64,000 bases of DNA from Echinococcus granulosus. Its lineage: Eukaryota > Platyhelminthes > Cestoda > Cyclophyllidea > Taeniidae. Of the stretch, positions 11,241 to 23,041 are shown piece by piece. The notes under the pieces are model-generated. The model was not told where the DNA came from and searched no databases. It saw only the letters and a program-made list of their open reading frames with translations. The position numbers and the translations under genes were made by a program. Every line of letters begins with the position of its first letter. Position 1 is the first letter of the stretch. Where the stretch lies: NCBI RefSeq assembly GCF_000524195.1, contig NW_020170426.1:248712-312711 (forward strand), in the 5' to 3' direction.

Positions 11241-14200
11241 ATGCTGCATTGTAAAGTTTGTGGTGGTGATTTATTATTTGGAGATACTCTGCTCTCATCG
11301 AATCGTACTTCCTGTAAGTGCACAATGCAGTTTCCTCCGCATTTTGGCGAGAATTCTAGTGAAGGGTTGGAATTATTGCATCTTCAAAATCGCCAATTTG
11401 AAATACTAGTGAGTTAGTGTGCTTGTTATTTATCCGTTTTGTCTTATGTAAGTTTTCAAATATAAAATTGGACCACTTCAGCACTCCTAATTTCTACATA
11501 GTAATTGTTTTTTTATTATTCGCGCCTAGGATAACGTTACAGAACTAACCAAAAAAATGCGTTCTCTTGATGCTTCGAAACCATTGGAACACGATGTTGT
11601 TGACCATTTGAAAGGCAAAATGTCAGCAGTCCATCAGCCTATCAGCAAGACCTTGACTAGTATTCCCCGGCGAAATCCATTCCTATCCAAACGCGCAGGT
11701 GCGTGGAAATTTGTTTTTTCCTGAAGTTCTTAACTACCTAATCTTAATTTCTTGAATTTTCTTTGCTGCACGTTTCATGTACTTGAGAAATCGGTAAAAT
11801 GTGGAGGCATTACTAAAAGCTGCAAATGGTTTGTGCTTCGCTGATTCCTTCCATTTTTTGGTTTGCAATTGAGTTGATTTACTGTATTAGTATTACTGGT
11901 AGAATAAGAATTTGAATTTCATAATTTTATCAACAATGCGCTAACTTCAAATGTCAGTGCTTAATTTTGGGAAGGTCCTTAAAAAACAAAGCAATCATGC
12001 ATGTTTCAAACTTTTAGTAGGCAGTAAGTTCAGGGAAAAATGTGATATCTTAAATTTGAAGCAGTTTTATTATTTAGTAGTGTTGTATAGTTGATCCCTT
12101 GCGTCAACTGGTAAAGTTGTTTCATCGACTCTTCAAGTTCTAACAGAGAGTGTGGTTTCCGAATCATTATTTGCTTACCCTTGAACATTTATTATCCATT
12201 TTTAGTAGATTACTGCATATTTTGGGTTATATTAATCACCGAGACCCAAATATTTTAAGTGATTGTGGCATGCCTTCGGCCTGGTTGTGAATGACCCTTA
12301 CCTGCTAAAACTGGTTTAAGTGCAAATTTATATTTAGCAATGTAATGTTCAGCTAATAACAGTTGTTAATAAAAATATCTAGACTCATTTCATAACTGCA
12401 AAGATTCAGGTGTTCCTGGAAAGTTTTCTTTTGCGTTAATAAGGTGGATCTCAACATTATTTACGTAGATTAAATTATGCTTACTCTCTTTTGTAAGTTA
12501 GAGCTTATTTAAGTATTTATATGGTTTTCTTTCGATAGTGGAAAGAAAAAAATTACACGCTATTATCTGAGCGACTAAAAAAATTGTTGCATTTTTTGAT
12601 AAAGTGCTACAATTCCGTCTTTTAACCTCTAGAACCTTTTGAAATGCGATTGCTTGTATGCACATCTTATAAAGAATAGATGTGCGCCAGTTCACAGATA
12701 TGATACTCTTTGTACTTTTTATCTCTCCGTTACCTTTAAATGCCCATGGCATTGCATTTTGGTCGATTCTGATGTATGTTATTGAAGCTTACTTTCTCAC
12801 GAAACGAAGTCACCTCCATTCCAAGGCTACGGAAACTGGTTTTTCCTTAAATATGGTATCTGACATTTGAAGGAGGTGCCGTCGTAAAGCATGTAATCCT
12901 AATTGCAAATTACTCAAAGATAGATACATTGTAATCGTTATTGAAAATATTAAAAGGCCTTTAATAAAGACCGTCGTAAGCCTCTTGACTGCCTAATAAC
13001 TCTTATTTATGAAATCAGTAAATATTCTCACACGTTATAATTTTAAACAGGGCTTACGATTATGTTCTTCTTCTACCAATAATGATATAGTTTTATTTTT
13101 ACTCACTTGTTTAGTTTCACCCTCTTCTGAGAAAAAACTATCGCAACTGACGCATTATGGAACAAACTCCAATGCTGTCGATCAAGCGGAAATGCGGCCA
13201 AGCACTGCTCCTGGAGGACCGATAAGCGAATTGTACTTTGAAAGGGAGAGCGTATTGTTTCCTCAATTATTAAACCTTGACGATATATTTATGAACATTT
13301 TAGTGCGGATTTACGGGGCATACGTGAGGAGATCGCAATGTTGCACAGGAAATTTGATGAAGAGCTAAAGGTTTCTGAAACCTTTTTTATAAATACTCTA
13401 TCTTTCTCTCTAATAGCTGTGGATTTTCTTAACAGACTGATTTTGTTTCCAAATAGAGCATGCGCGACGTCTTGAATAATAACATAGTTGGAATGGCTAG
13501 GCTTTTTGAAACGTCTAAGGCAGCAGCAGAGGTGAGTGGTCGATTATTTGAAGTGGTTTGCTAAGTGTTTTACTATTCAACGGAAAGTGCAGCACTTTCC
13601 GGTTTTGGAGAGATATTATGGTTGCATTTTGTCAGACTGAGGGCAAGGAAAATACAGCGCCTGGAAGCATCCTAAGCGGGGCTCAGCAAGCTCTCCTCGA
13701 TGCCACTAGGCGTAGGAGGATGTTTGAGACCAGCGTGGCGAATTGTGAGAGATCACGTGCACAGCGTAATATCTTCGACATTCTGGAACACTTAGATGAG
13801 TTAGTTTCCTTTGATTCTGTTCAATGATGACACGTTGTTTATTTTTTTTCATGGTGGGAAGGTATAGCTTTCTAAATTTATTTTCATAAATTGTGTTTTT
13901 GTTCCACGGACTTATGTATAAGTAGCATCAAGCTATGATCCCTAGCGTGAGTTACAATGAAACAATTTGTTACGTACACCAACCAGGAAGGGGAAGTCAT
14001 GGAATGGGCTAGTGAGTCCTACCCACATGCTTTGGCCAATTTAAGTGAGTTTAGAGGTCTATCAATTCTTTCTTCACTCTACAAAACATGCCCATGAATG
14101 TAATTTTTCCCGTCTAAATTGTAATGAGAAACGGCTCTTTCTTATTCGAGCTTCCGTTAGAAAAATTAATAAAACGTATTTATCTCTAAACAACCCAATC

Positions 14201-17200
14201 AATACTAACCCTACACTTGGCCCCTCATTCCTGCAGGTGATTATCACTGCCTTGTGATGTTGGACGATCACAGGTGAAATAGAATGGATAGGTGGAAGAT
14301 GGAATCGAGGTTGAACTGGTGGCGGTTGGGGACAGATTTTTACTTTCTGTTTGTGTATGGCTTTCCGCAGTTATCCTATTTTTATTATTTGGTTGCCTTA
14401 CACTACAACCTTTTGTGGATGATTGCCATTAATTCCTTGAACAGATCAAATACTGAACTACAGTTCAACTTTGATGTCTTCTCTATGATTTTTTAGTGGA
14501 GACAGTGATGTTCTGCGTATGAGAGCCCTGCTTGACGATGCAGTGAATAATTTGGAAATCCCTCAGAAGCCAGTGAGTTAGTATGCCCGATGTTACTTGG
14601 CTGAATTTATTTTATCCCAATAAAACTAAACATTTTGGTGGCTTCTTAGGCCAACTCGATGTTTTCAACTGGGCCATTATTCACTTTACTTATTTCTGAA
14701 ATAAACAGAAACCAATCTCCCCAAAAATTCCGAATCTATCCAGTCGTCTCGCCCGTTTGAGCGCTCCAAAACAATCCAAAGTTGTCTCAAGTAAACCTCA
14801 GAAATCTTCCAATCAGCGCCCTTCATCATTACCTCCCACTTCGACAGCAGCAGTGACGACTTCTCCACGTGGAAGATCTACTGGTCTTGCAGATCTTGTC
14901 GATTTCTCCACTGTCAAAACCACCACTGCGCCTCTCATGAAGCGATCCAAAGTCATTCTTCAGTCGAACATCTCTCCAAAAGGTATTTTTCGTTATGTTA
15001 ATTCCCAAGTGATGGGTTTTTGCAATTTTGGTGAATTTGACAACCACTTCTAATGCATAATTTCAGTGGATTCTCCGGTTACAAAACATGGAAAAACTGT
15101 TCGCTTTGAGGAGACGTGTTTCCGACCAAGGAGCACACTGAAGGCCATGCCATCCGCTCTTTCATCAGATAAAAAGAAGGCACCAGTTTTTCTGCCCTTA
15201 GGAATGCGTCAGTACTCCATGTGGCCCACGGAGAAACTCCAAGTTAGTATATGATGAAACCGTAGAATAACTTTTAATTGATTAGTTTCAAACATCTTTT
15301 ACAATCCTTTCTCAGATGCTCACAACACCTCCAGTTCTTCAAACAACCACAGCGGCAACAATGGCTGCAGTTGATTCAGCTATGGAGGATGAGACATTGA
15401 CACAAGCTCTGAGACAACTGCTTTCGTCCTCTGCATCTCAACAGCCTCAGTCCGCCAGTGAAGGTGGTTTAAATTCTATTTACATTATTTCTTACTGCTC
15501 TGTATTTACGTCCCTTGCTTTTTACTCGAGGATCACTATGAATCGTGGTATTTAAGGATGTTCTTTTTGTTATCCAGCTAAATTGACACCAGATGACTTG
15601 AAAGAGATGTTGGATGCTGCACTAAAGAATCACTTGGAGCGCCAGATGCCACCAACTGAACTCCCTCCAATCCGTCCACAACTTCAGGACGTTAATGTTG
15701 GAATATGTAGACAAGACTTCATGAAGGAGGAAGCGTTAAGTCCGATCCATGCGCCGGGAAAATTTGCGTTAATTGACAGGGCCTCCAGTCCAAAAGTACG
15801 TGCTTTGCAATTTGACGATCTCGCGGTCACTTGAGTGCGCAACTGTTAATCACCCACACAGGGTCTGACCGTTTCTGGGCCTAGGAGAAATGAACCACTT
15901 TCGGTCTTGCATTCCTTTCTTGTAGTCCATAACACAGCCAACAAAGATGGTTTCACGTGGGAACTCAGTCAATTCCGTTAGGAAACCACGAAGCTCATCT
16001 TTACCTTCAATAACGTCAGAGGTTGTTGTAACGTCGGAGAAATTGCAAACGGGGTAAGATAACAGTTGACGAATTTTTATCTTACCAATGGGCCATTGCA
16101 AAGCTAATAATTAGTTGTTTAAAATTGTAGACTTTATTAGTCATTGCCTTTTGTTGAATCTACGAATCGACCGTGCTGCAAAAAAAATTTGGCGAAATGT
16201 CTATTGCTCATTACCTTATCAGTATGCTGAATGTGTGTGAGCGGCAATATATTCAGACCTATACCGGAATTTACATTAACGATGGCAGATTTTTACATGT
16301 ATTTTTATTCAAATCCCACCAACATTATTTTAATTCATAGATCAATTACTGAAGCTGAAGCTAGCACCGAATTTCTAGGTGGCGGATCAAATTGATACCG
16401 AGAGTTCTACAGAAAAATCAAATTACCCTAATGAATGGTGTGTTTGCCGATTTTTTGATATAGCCTTTTGGGTCGCTTCTCTGATTTTGAATGAGTTCCA
16501 TACTTACAGCGAATACGAAGCTACGGAAGACCTTGACGCCAATAGATCTGAAGTTTGCTTTGACACCTGGTGTGGTTGCTAACTTTGTGTTCGTTACAAG
16601 TTCGTTCAAAAGCCATAAAGGATTTAGATGTTTTCACCCGACTGTGTTATTATTTTAGGGATATTTCAACTATTCAAACGGAAGTTAAGATCACACACCC
16701 GTTAATGGTTTCAAACAACCGGTTGGTTAAAGCATGTCAACTTTATTTGCTTGGGGTTTTATCGAGACCCTTTAAAGGCCTGATTTTTATGCAGGGTAAC
16801 TGATGAAGTGTAAATTGATCCTTTTCTTACTTAGATATTTGAATTAAATTTTGTCTTACTATGTATTTATTTTACGCCTAATTTTACCGTTTTGAAAGAC
16901 ACTCTGCCACCTTAAACAGTCATGTCCTACAAAGCATTCCGTCTATAGTATTTGCTTTTTGTATTGATGCGTTACTTAAACTTCAATTTCGATCTGGTGG
17001 ATGTTCCTTCTAAAGTTATTTATGTTACGCAGATGTACTTCTTCACTCCGGCTTTCCGTCAATGCTCCTGCACCAATTCTGTCCGTGTTTTGCTGTTATC
17101 GTTAATATTGTAGAACTTTTGCATTTCTTTTTTGAGTTCAATCTTTTGCCTTTATTTAATGACAGAGTATTTATTGTTGCATATTCGTCTTCTAGAACAC

Positions 17201-18931
17201 AATCTCCAATCCTAGCGGATGCTGGAGAGGTTTCTACGCCAGGGACATTGACCAAGGATGAAGAGGGAGAGGAAAGTGAAGAGGGAGATGGTTTCAGTTT
17301 GACGGAACCGCACACCTTCAGTGATGGCGTCTGGCTAGACGCGGATCGATCTGAGGGCGAAGCAGGAGGAGTCGCCATGTTTGAAGCCGAAGAGGCTGCA
17401 GATTTGGCGAGAGAACTGGGTCCCTTACCTTCTTCAAGTGATACAGTGAGTATCCTTTCGTGTGACAAGTTAGACTTTGGTTTCTCACATTGATGACATT
17501 AATCAATTGGTGTCGATTTGTTTCTATTCAGTCCGAGTCGACAAATTTGACATCAGAAGCTACAAGAGGCCACAGTGAAGGCGAATTTACTCTGGATCAA
17601 ATAAACCACCAACTAGGTGTTTGGGTAGCTCCTTGGCGAGATCCTCTCCTCCATCTTATCGCACTTAATGCGGCTGGAAAAAACTCAAGATTACCCTGGA
17701 ATCAGCAGCACAAGGTATTCGAACACTTTGAGACCAGCAGTTTTCATTTCCCCATACATTCCTAATTGTCCATCTCTCACTTACATGAGGAAGCAAAGGT
17801 TAACAGAATATTCTGATTAGATGGTTGGCTTTCGTTTACCGTTGGAATTATTTCATATGAAGAACGTGTTTGTTAATGTGCGTCCTCGTAGTTTGGATAT
17901 TTAAATATGAAAACTTATTGCTTTTACTGTATGGGCTCATGCTGATAATAGAAGCGGGTATAGTAGCATTGGACTGTAAGTTTAAAAGTGTTTTGGTTTC
18001 AGATTCAAAAGCTTGCTCAAATACTAGCGCGTCGTGGTAATAATCAGGCGCCAGATCCTGCCGAGGTCTGCTGCAGCTTCACCGAAGATCTCAGCTGCGT
18101 GGAGGGTATTGCATCAAGGGTGGGTGTGAGTTCACCGCCTTCTACCCCGAAGAATGGGGAGAGGTCTGCTGGTGAGGTCGTCCTTCCCATTTCGGTAAAG
18201 CAGCAGCTACGACGGAGGATTCTTGCCAAATCGTCACAGAGAATGCGTCAACGCGATGCCAGTCTGTCTGACGGTGAGGTGATGGTAGAACTTTTTGTAG
18301 CAGTCTTTTGAGTGTCTTATTTTGGCCTGACAACCGTGGATTATGTTTATAGGTGTGATTTTGGGTATTTTTAAGAGAATAATGAACCTTTATAAGAATC
18401 AGATTTTGGTTTGATAATAACAGTGTAACCGATTGTCATTGTTGCTGAGCCGTGTTGGTAATTGCTACTTTTAACCGCAAAAGTAGCAATTACAAAATTA
18501 CCGGTCAAATTGGTACTTGCTATTTATATACAAATTCATTGTTACGTTCTTAAAATGACTAATTCGCATTGTTGTATTTTTTCGCATCTGTTTCTCCAGG
18601 CAGCAACCATTCAACTTTTTCCAGTCGCTGACTTAGAGAAGTAAAGTGATGATTGATTTTATTCATGGCTTAGCCTCAATTTGTACTGATTTTTGGGAGT
18701 GTAGATGAGGAGGACACTTTGGGAGGGGCGGGTGAGGAGGTTCCCACAGAGAAGCAAGACCTTCTTTCGGCTGTGAAGTCGCTCTCCGATGAAGAAATTG
18801 AGGAGGTGAAGGACGATGGAATTGCTGAGCAAGGCTCATTGGAATCGCAGGTCGACTCCACTCCAAAAGGTGATTCAACTTTCGACATTGATCCCGGTGT
18901 TTCTTCAGAATTTTCCAAGGGTCCTCTTTGA
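11241..18931 (+). CDS. Large multi-exon protein, tentatively TALPID3-like centriolar protein
   Basis: Exons that join in phase: 11241(or 11322)-11408, 11530-11698, 13115-13232, 13304-13370, 13457-13531, 13636-13803, 13987-14044, 14502-14572, 14709-14982, 15067-15242, 15316-15463, 15578-15795 and 15926-16053. A perhaps further short exon lies at 16341-16378. Then come 17196-17445, 17532-17714, 18003-18273 and 18705-18931, ending in TGA. The N-terminal part is helical and coiled-coil-like (LHLQNRQFEIL, DLRGIREEIAMLHRKFDEEL). The middle block with ATRRRRMFETSVANCERS, then VLRMRALLDDAVNNL, resembles the conserved TALPID3 core, remembered as VRENRKVLEENLEAI and EKIRIRKTVDEWI. The rest is low-complexity, Ser/Pro-rich and acidic, with SEGE motifs (RSEGEAG, HSEGEF) like those near the human TALPID3 C-terminus. 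TALPID3 acts at centriole distal ends in ciliogenesis. The gene structure is well supported; the name is only moderately so. The link across 16.05-17.20 kb is unresolved. Confidence 0.55.
13581..13601. repeat. 21-nt palindrome, 10-bp arms
   Basis: CGGAAAGTGC at 13581-13590, one A, then GCACTTTCCG at 13592-13601: perfect 10-bp arms inside an intron of the TALPID3-like gene (13532-13635). No function is claimed. Confidence 0.75.
18458..18493. repeat. Perfect 15-bp inverted repeat (hairpin), 6-nt loop
   Basis: GTAATTGCTACTTTT at 18458-18472 pairs perfectly with AAAAGTAGCAATTAC at 18479-18493 around a loop AACCGC. It sits in the last intron of the TALPID3-like gene (18274-18704). The seven bases GGTAATT at 457-463 also have an inverted copy at 18497-18503. 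The stem is far longer than expected by chance at this spacing. Confidence 0.85.
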
Positions 18932-21900
18932 CCCTCCTTTCCCCCTCTCTCATTAGCTCTGAAAAAAATTGTGTCCTGTTTTTTTTTTCGATTTAATAAC
19001 AATGCTTTTTAGAAGGTTTGAAAGAGAAGCAGAATTCATGCAGAAACAGAGTTTATCTTATTCACGTCTTGGATTACTTCCCGTTAAAGTAAACGAGCAA
19101 TATCAAATCAACTAGTGTGTTAACTTATCATGTATGTTATGTCTCCCGTTATTAACACAAACGGCAGAAGGTGGGTTAGGATTTAATGCATAGAGGTGAC
19201 TTTGTGACTCACTTTCGTGAGTTAGTTTACATGGAATTGCGTTAAATGCCCAAGTACTTTCCTACTAACTTCGGGAATGTTCGCTACCTGTGGGAACTTG
19301 CAAAGTACACGCAATTGTTTTTATGCACTATAGGGCGAGGATGTGGGATGGCCCATCAATGCCTTATTTTGCTTTCCACTCCCCATTTATTTTGAATCGA
19401 GCCCCAAATCATCTAAGTCATCTGGACGTATGTGATGAATTTAACTCGAGCTTGACAGCTTTATGAATCGAGCTTAAGCCGGTTGTAGAGTTTGGTGGGC
19501 TTTTCGACACTTTGTTGCAAAGATTTACAGAAGTAATTAGTGATGCACAATGACTTTTTTATTCCAACGTTCATTAGGGGAACGAGCATATCATTTGTGG
19601 ACCCCAAGAAATCCACACACCGCCCGTACCGCATTTTTAAGGCGCCCACTATTTCGCTCCCCCAACGATTTTGCTTGTCATGTGGCTGTGATGGACAACC
19701 GTCTTAACTAGCCACTCGCTCGGAAGAAGGACAGTGCAAGACCTTACCGCCGCGAAATCCGCCAGCGAAAGGTTGTCATCCCACAATTTAGATGTGATGG
19801 AGAAATTACCCCATCTTCATCCTCAAGTGTTGCTCTATCTGACATTTACCCAAGTTATAATTACTAACTTTACTTGCCATTGCGCAGCTAGGTGATCACA
19901 TGCAAGATAAAACAATTGGGAAATAGAGGGGAGATAGAAACGGTGATGAGGTTCTCCTGGAGATATCTACAACCTAAGAAAAACGCTGAACTTTTAACGT
20001 TCAAGAAGTTTTTATTTGTAAGTTGGACTTCCGGAGAATCTAGAAAGACTTAGACTTTTTTGAGTTCACCTCAGTATAACTTGGAGGCTGGTAAGGTAAG
20101 GCAAGGTCATGGCCATCCTATAACTCCAGCGTTGTGAAAGAAACCTCCCCAGGCACGCCTTACTCCCTGTGTCCTCACATTACCAACATTTAAGATCTCG
20201 TTTTTGCTGAAATCCTGTCTCTGGCTTACTCCGGTGTCCTTAACACAAGTTTGCTTCGGCTTCTAGAGATCAAACACACTTCATAAAAGCGGTGCATTTT
20301 CAACTACCTGTTGTGTTTTTAACATAAAAACACGTGAACTTACTTGGCTGTCTCTTGTCATGACCAATGGGACATAAACTTTACACGTATCTTTGGTACT
20401 TTGCTGAAGGTTTATAACTCTCATTGAAGCAACGGCAACTTTTCATCCAAATTGACTTTTTACAGCCTCCTCCAAGCATTGGGATGTTTGGAAAATGCAC
20501 GCGGAAATTCGGAAACATCGAATGATCGAATTCAAGGAGGAGAAAGTAATAGCATAATCTACTGGAAATACATTAACTGTAACAGGAAAGTGCTTTAAAT
20601 TAAAGGTTAAGTTCCTTAGTTTTGTCTAAGATGGGAAAAAAATGACGATTTCAAGGTTCATATGCCATTTCTCTCCATAAGTTTGTAATACAGATTAAGC
20701 TTGACGAATGTGATTGAAACTGTTATATAATTGAAATTATTAATTGTGTTCTTCACTTTTGGTTGCCGATTTTATATCAAGATGATATTATACAACAGTT
20801 ACGTAGGATTTTACATCCGTACTTAAAAAAATCCGTCACGTTACGAAGGTGATTTAATACGATTGATCGCGGGTGTCAACGAGTGACTTTCATCATCAGT
20901 TGGTAGTGAAGCAGTTTTAGAGGTGGAAGAGACGCAACTGCCATTCTTCAAAGCTTTTCTTGACATGTTATTAAACATTCAATGTAAAACAGAGAACTTC
21001 CACATCAATTCCCTCTAACTTGGTCGGATTTGTCGGGAGACATTGTCTCTTGAGAGACTTGGTCTCCTAGTGCTCCTCTGAACTACTTATACGATTGGTA
21101 GTAGGAGGTATCCAATTCCGTCCGGGAGTTGCTTCACCCAATAGTGTTCCTGTACTTCATCTTCAACAACGTATTCAGTCGAAAGATTGTAAAATCTAAA
21201 ATTGCAACTTGACACAAGACTGTCGATTTTTCCATAAGTGGATTAGCAATTTTTTGCCTAATAACACATAGTCTTCACATTAGTTGTAATGTACTCTGAT
21301 TGCAGCTATAAGCTCATCCTTATCAGTATCGAAACATTTGCATTATTTACAGAAACATCTCAAAACAGATCATTAGAATTGTAATATGATAGTTGTTTGT
21401 TTAAACCCCAGTTTTGGTAACAGGGCCGTTAGGGCTCCACCATTTCACCCCCTCCCAGCGCCCTGGCATCTGGGTCACGCCAGTTGCCCCAATCCCCTCT
21501 GTATGTCGATAATACCTATCCCATTCAAGTGGCACGTCTTCATTCGTACTCAGGGAAGTCGTAGCGCGCTACAGGTATTTCTTGCCTAATTGCCCGGCAA
21601 AGGGTAAAATTACTTTGAGGTTGTAACAGGTCATAGTGGTGTAGAAGCATATTTCTCATTACACTTCAAAAGGGCTGAGAGGCCACAGGCAGGGCCAGAT
21701 GGTCATGTCGCCAAGACGGAAATACAGGTGGCTACAATTCAATGCCTCACGCGGTTAAATTCGCTATTGAAACAACTAACACATAAACATAACGTTTATA
21801 TGTACATACGCCTGATGAAAACAGGGAACACGGTTTTCTTGCTTGATCAAGGTTACTGATCATTTTGTAACAGATTTGAAAAACTTGACATGTGAAAAAT

Positions 21901-23041
21901 CTTTCACTATTTAAGGTCACTTGAAGAAGTATCGAAGCTGTTTTGACTCTGGTAGTTAAGCACCTCTCCCCAAGTCCATTTCATCTGAATTTCTCAGTGG
22001 TCCATTTTGTAAGTTGTCACGTGATCACCCAATCCCAAGAATCAAATATCAATTTAAGTAAAAACAATTTATGATTCTGTTTGCGCCTTTAGGTAAGGAC
22101 GAATATGACGAGTAATGAACCTATTTCTCCCAAATAGATTAGTTCTTCGTATAGCTTGCCAGTCAAAGGGGGAGATTTTCAGAAGTAACGAGCAGACAAA
22201 AAGGCGCTGCCCTCCAAAGAGAATGCATTATCTTTGACCTCCTCTAGCCCTTAAGTGTAACTCATACAAAGACTTGTTAAGTCTGAATCAGAAGTGTGAC
22301 CACAGCAAGCAAGAGAAAGGGCGCCATGGTTAGCCAAATATTTAACAACGTGGCCAGGTTAGTCTTCATGGTTTGTACCTTCGCTTTATTCCACAGCCTT
22401 TCCTCACTCTACTGACGCATTGGGCGGCAAATCTGGTATTCGTATTAACAATATGTATTAGTTGCTTGAGTTACTGAACAAACGCCTTGGTGCTTACAGG
22501 GATTTCGAATTTGCTTTTTGATGAAGTCTTGTTACATCGGTAAAGTTTCCGCCCGCATTTTTCCAAGCGCCTCGAAACAGCCGTTTATTTGACTGCTGCA
22601 TAGTAAAAGTGTAAAAAAGTAACTTTTACATAAGCATTCACATAAATCTTATGCGAAGCACTTCATTTAAGTGTAAAACTTTAAATGCTACCAAAATAAT
22701 TGATAGCATGGAGGTGGGAAACGTGCACAATGCTTCTGTACCTATCAATTAATCAAAGGTTTTGTACGAAATTCACTTAATAACGTTGGGTCAGTTAAGC
22801 AATTGTGGCACTTTTGAATTTTACAGTATTTTGATGCTTGAGTAGCTTGTTTAGCTCTGCATTTGATTACGCGGGTACTTAAGTTGCTACTCAAACGTTA
22901 TAGCCTCCGTACTTATTAGTTTTAAAATTTCTTTCAAATGATTACTCAGTATCGTTTATTAATAAATAGCCAAGGTTTTCGAAAGTACTAATTAAAAAAT
23001 AGTGGTTTTTTGGAATATGTATTACTTGTGCTCCCCTTCGG
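18932..23041. other. Convergent intergenic region, no gene seen
   Basis: This 4.1 kb lies between the 3' ends of the TALPID3-like gene and the first Na+/H+ exchanger. Open frames are short (67 residues at most) and show no recognisable motif or in-phase exon chain. One AATAAA on the minus strand, near 22955, probably serves the exchanger. Confidence 0.6.
22955..22960 (-). terminator. Candidate poly(A) signal AATAAA for the first Na+/H+ exchanger
   Basis: TTTATT on the plus strand reads AATAAA on the minus strand, some 80 bases past the exchanger stop codon at 23042. Confidence 0.5.

Noticed and set aside
19326..19338. CACTATAGGGCGA, identical to the 3' part of the phage T7 promoter and plasmid junction
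   Set aside because: The upstream half of the promoter is missing and the flanks look like ordinary host sequence, so vector contamination is not supported; probably chance.
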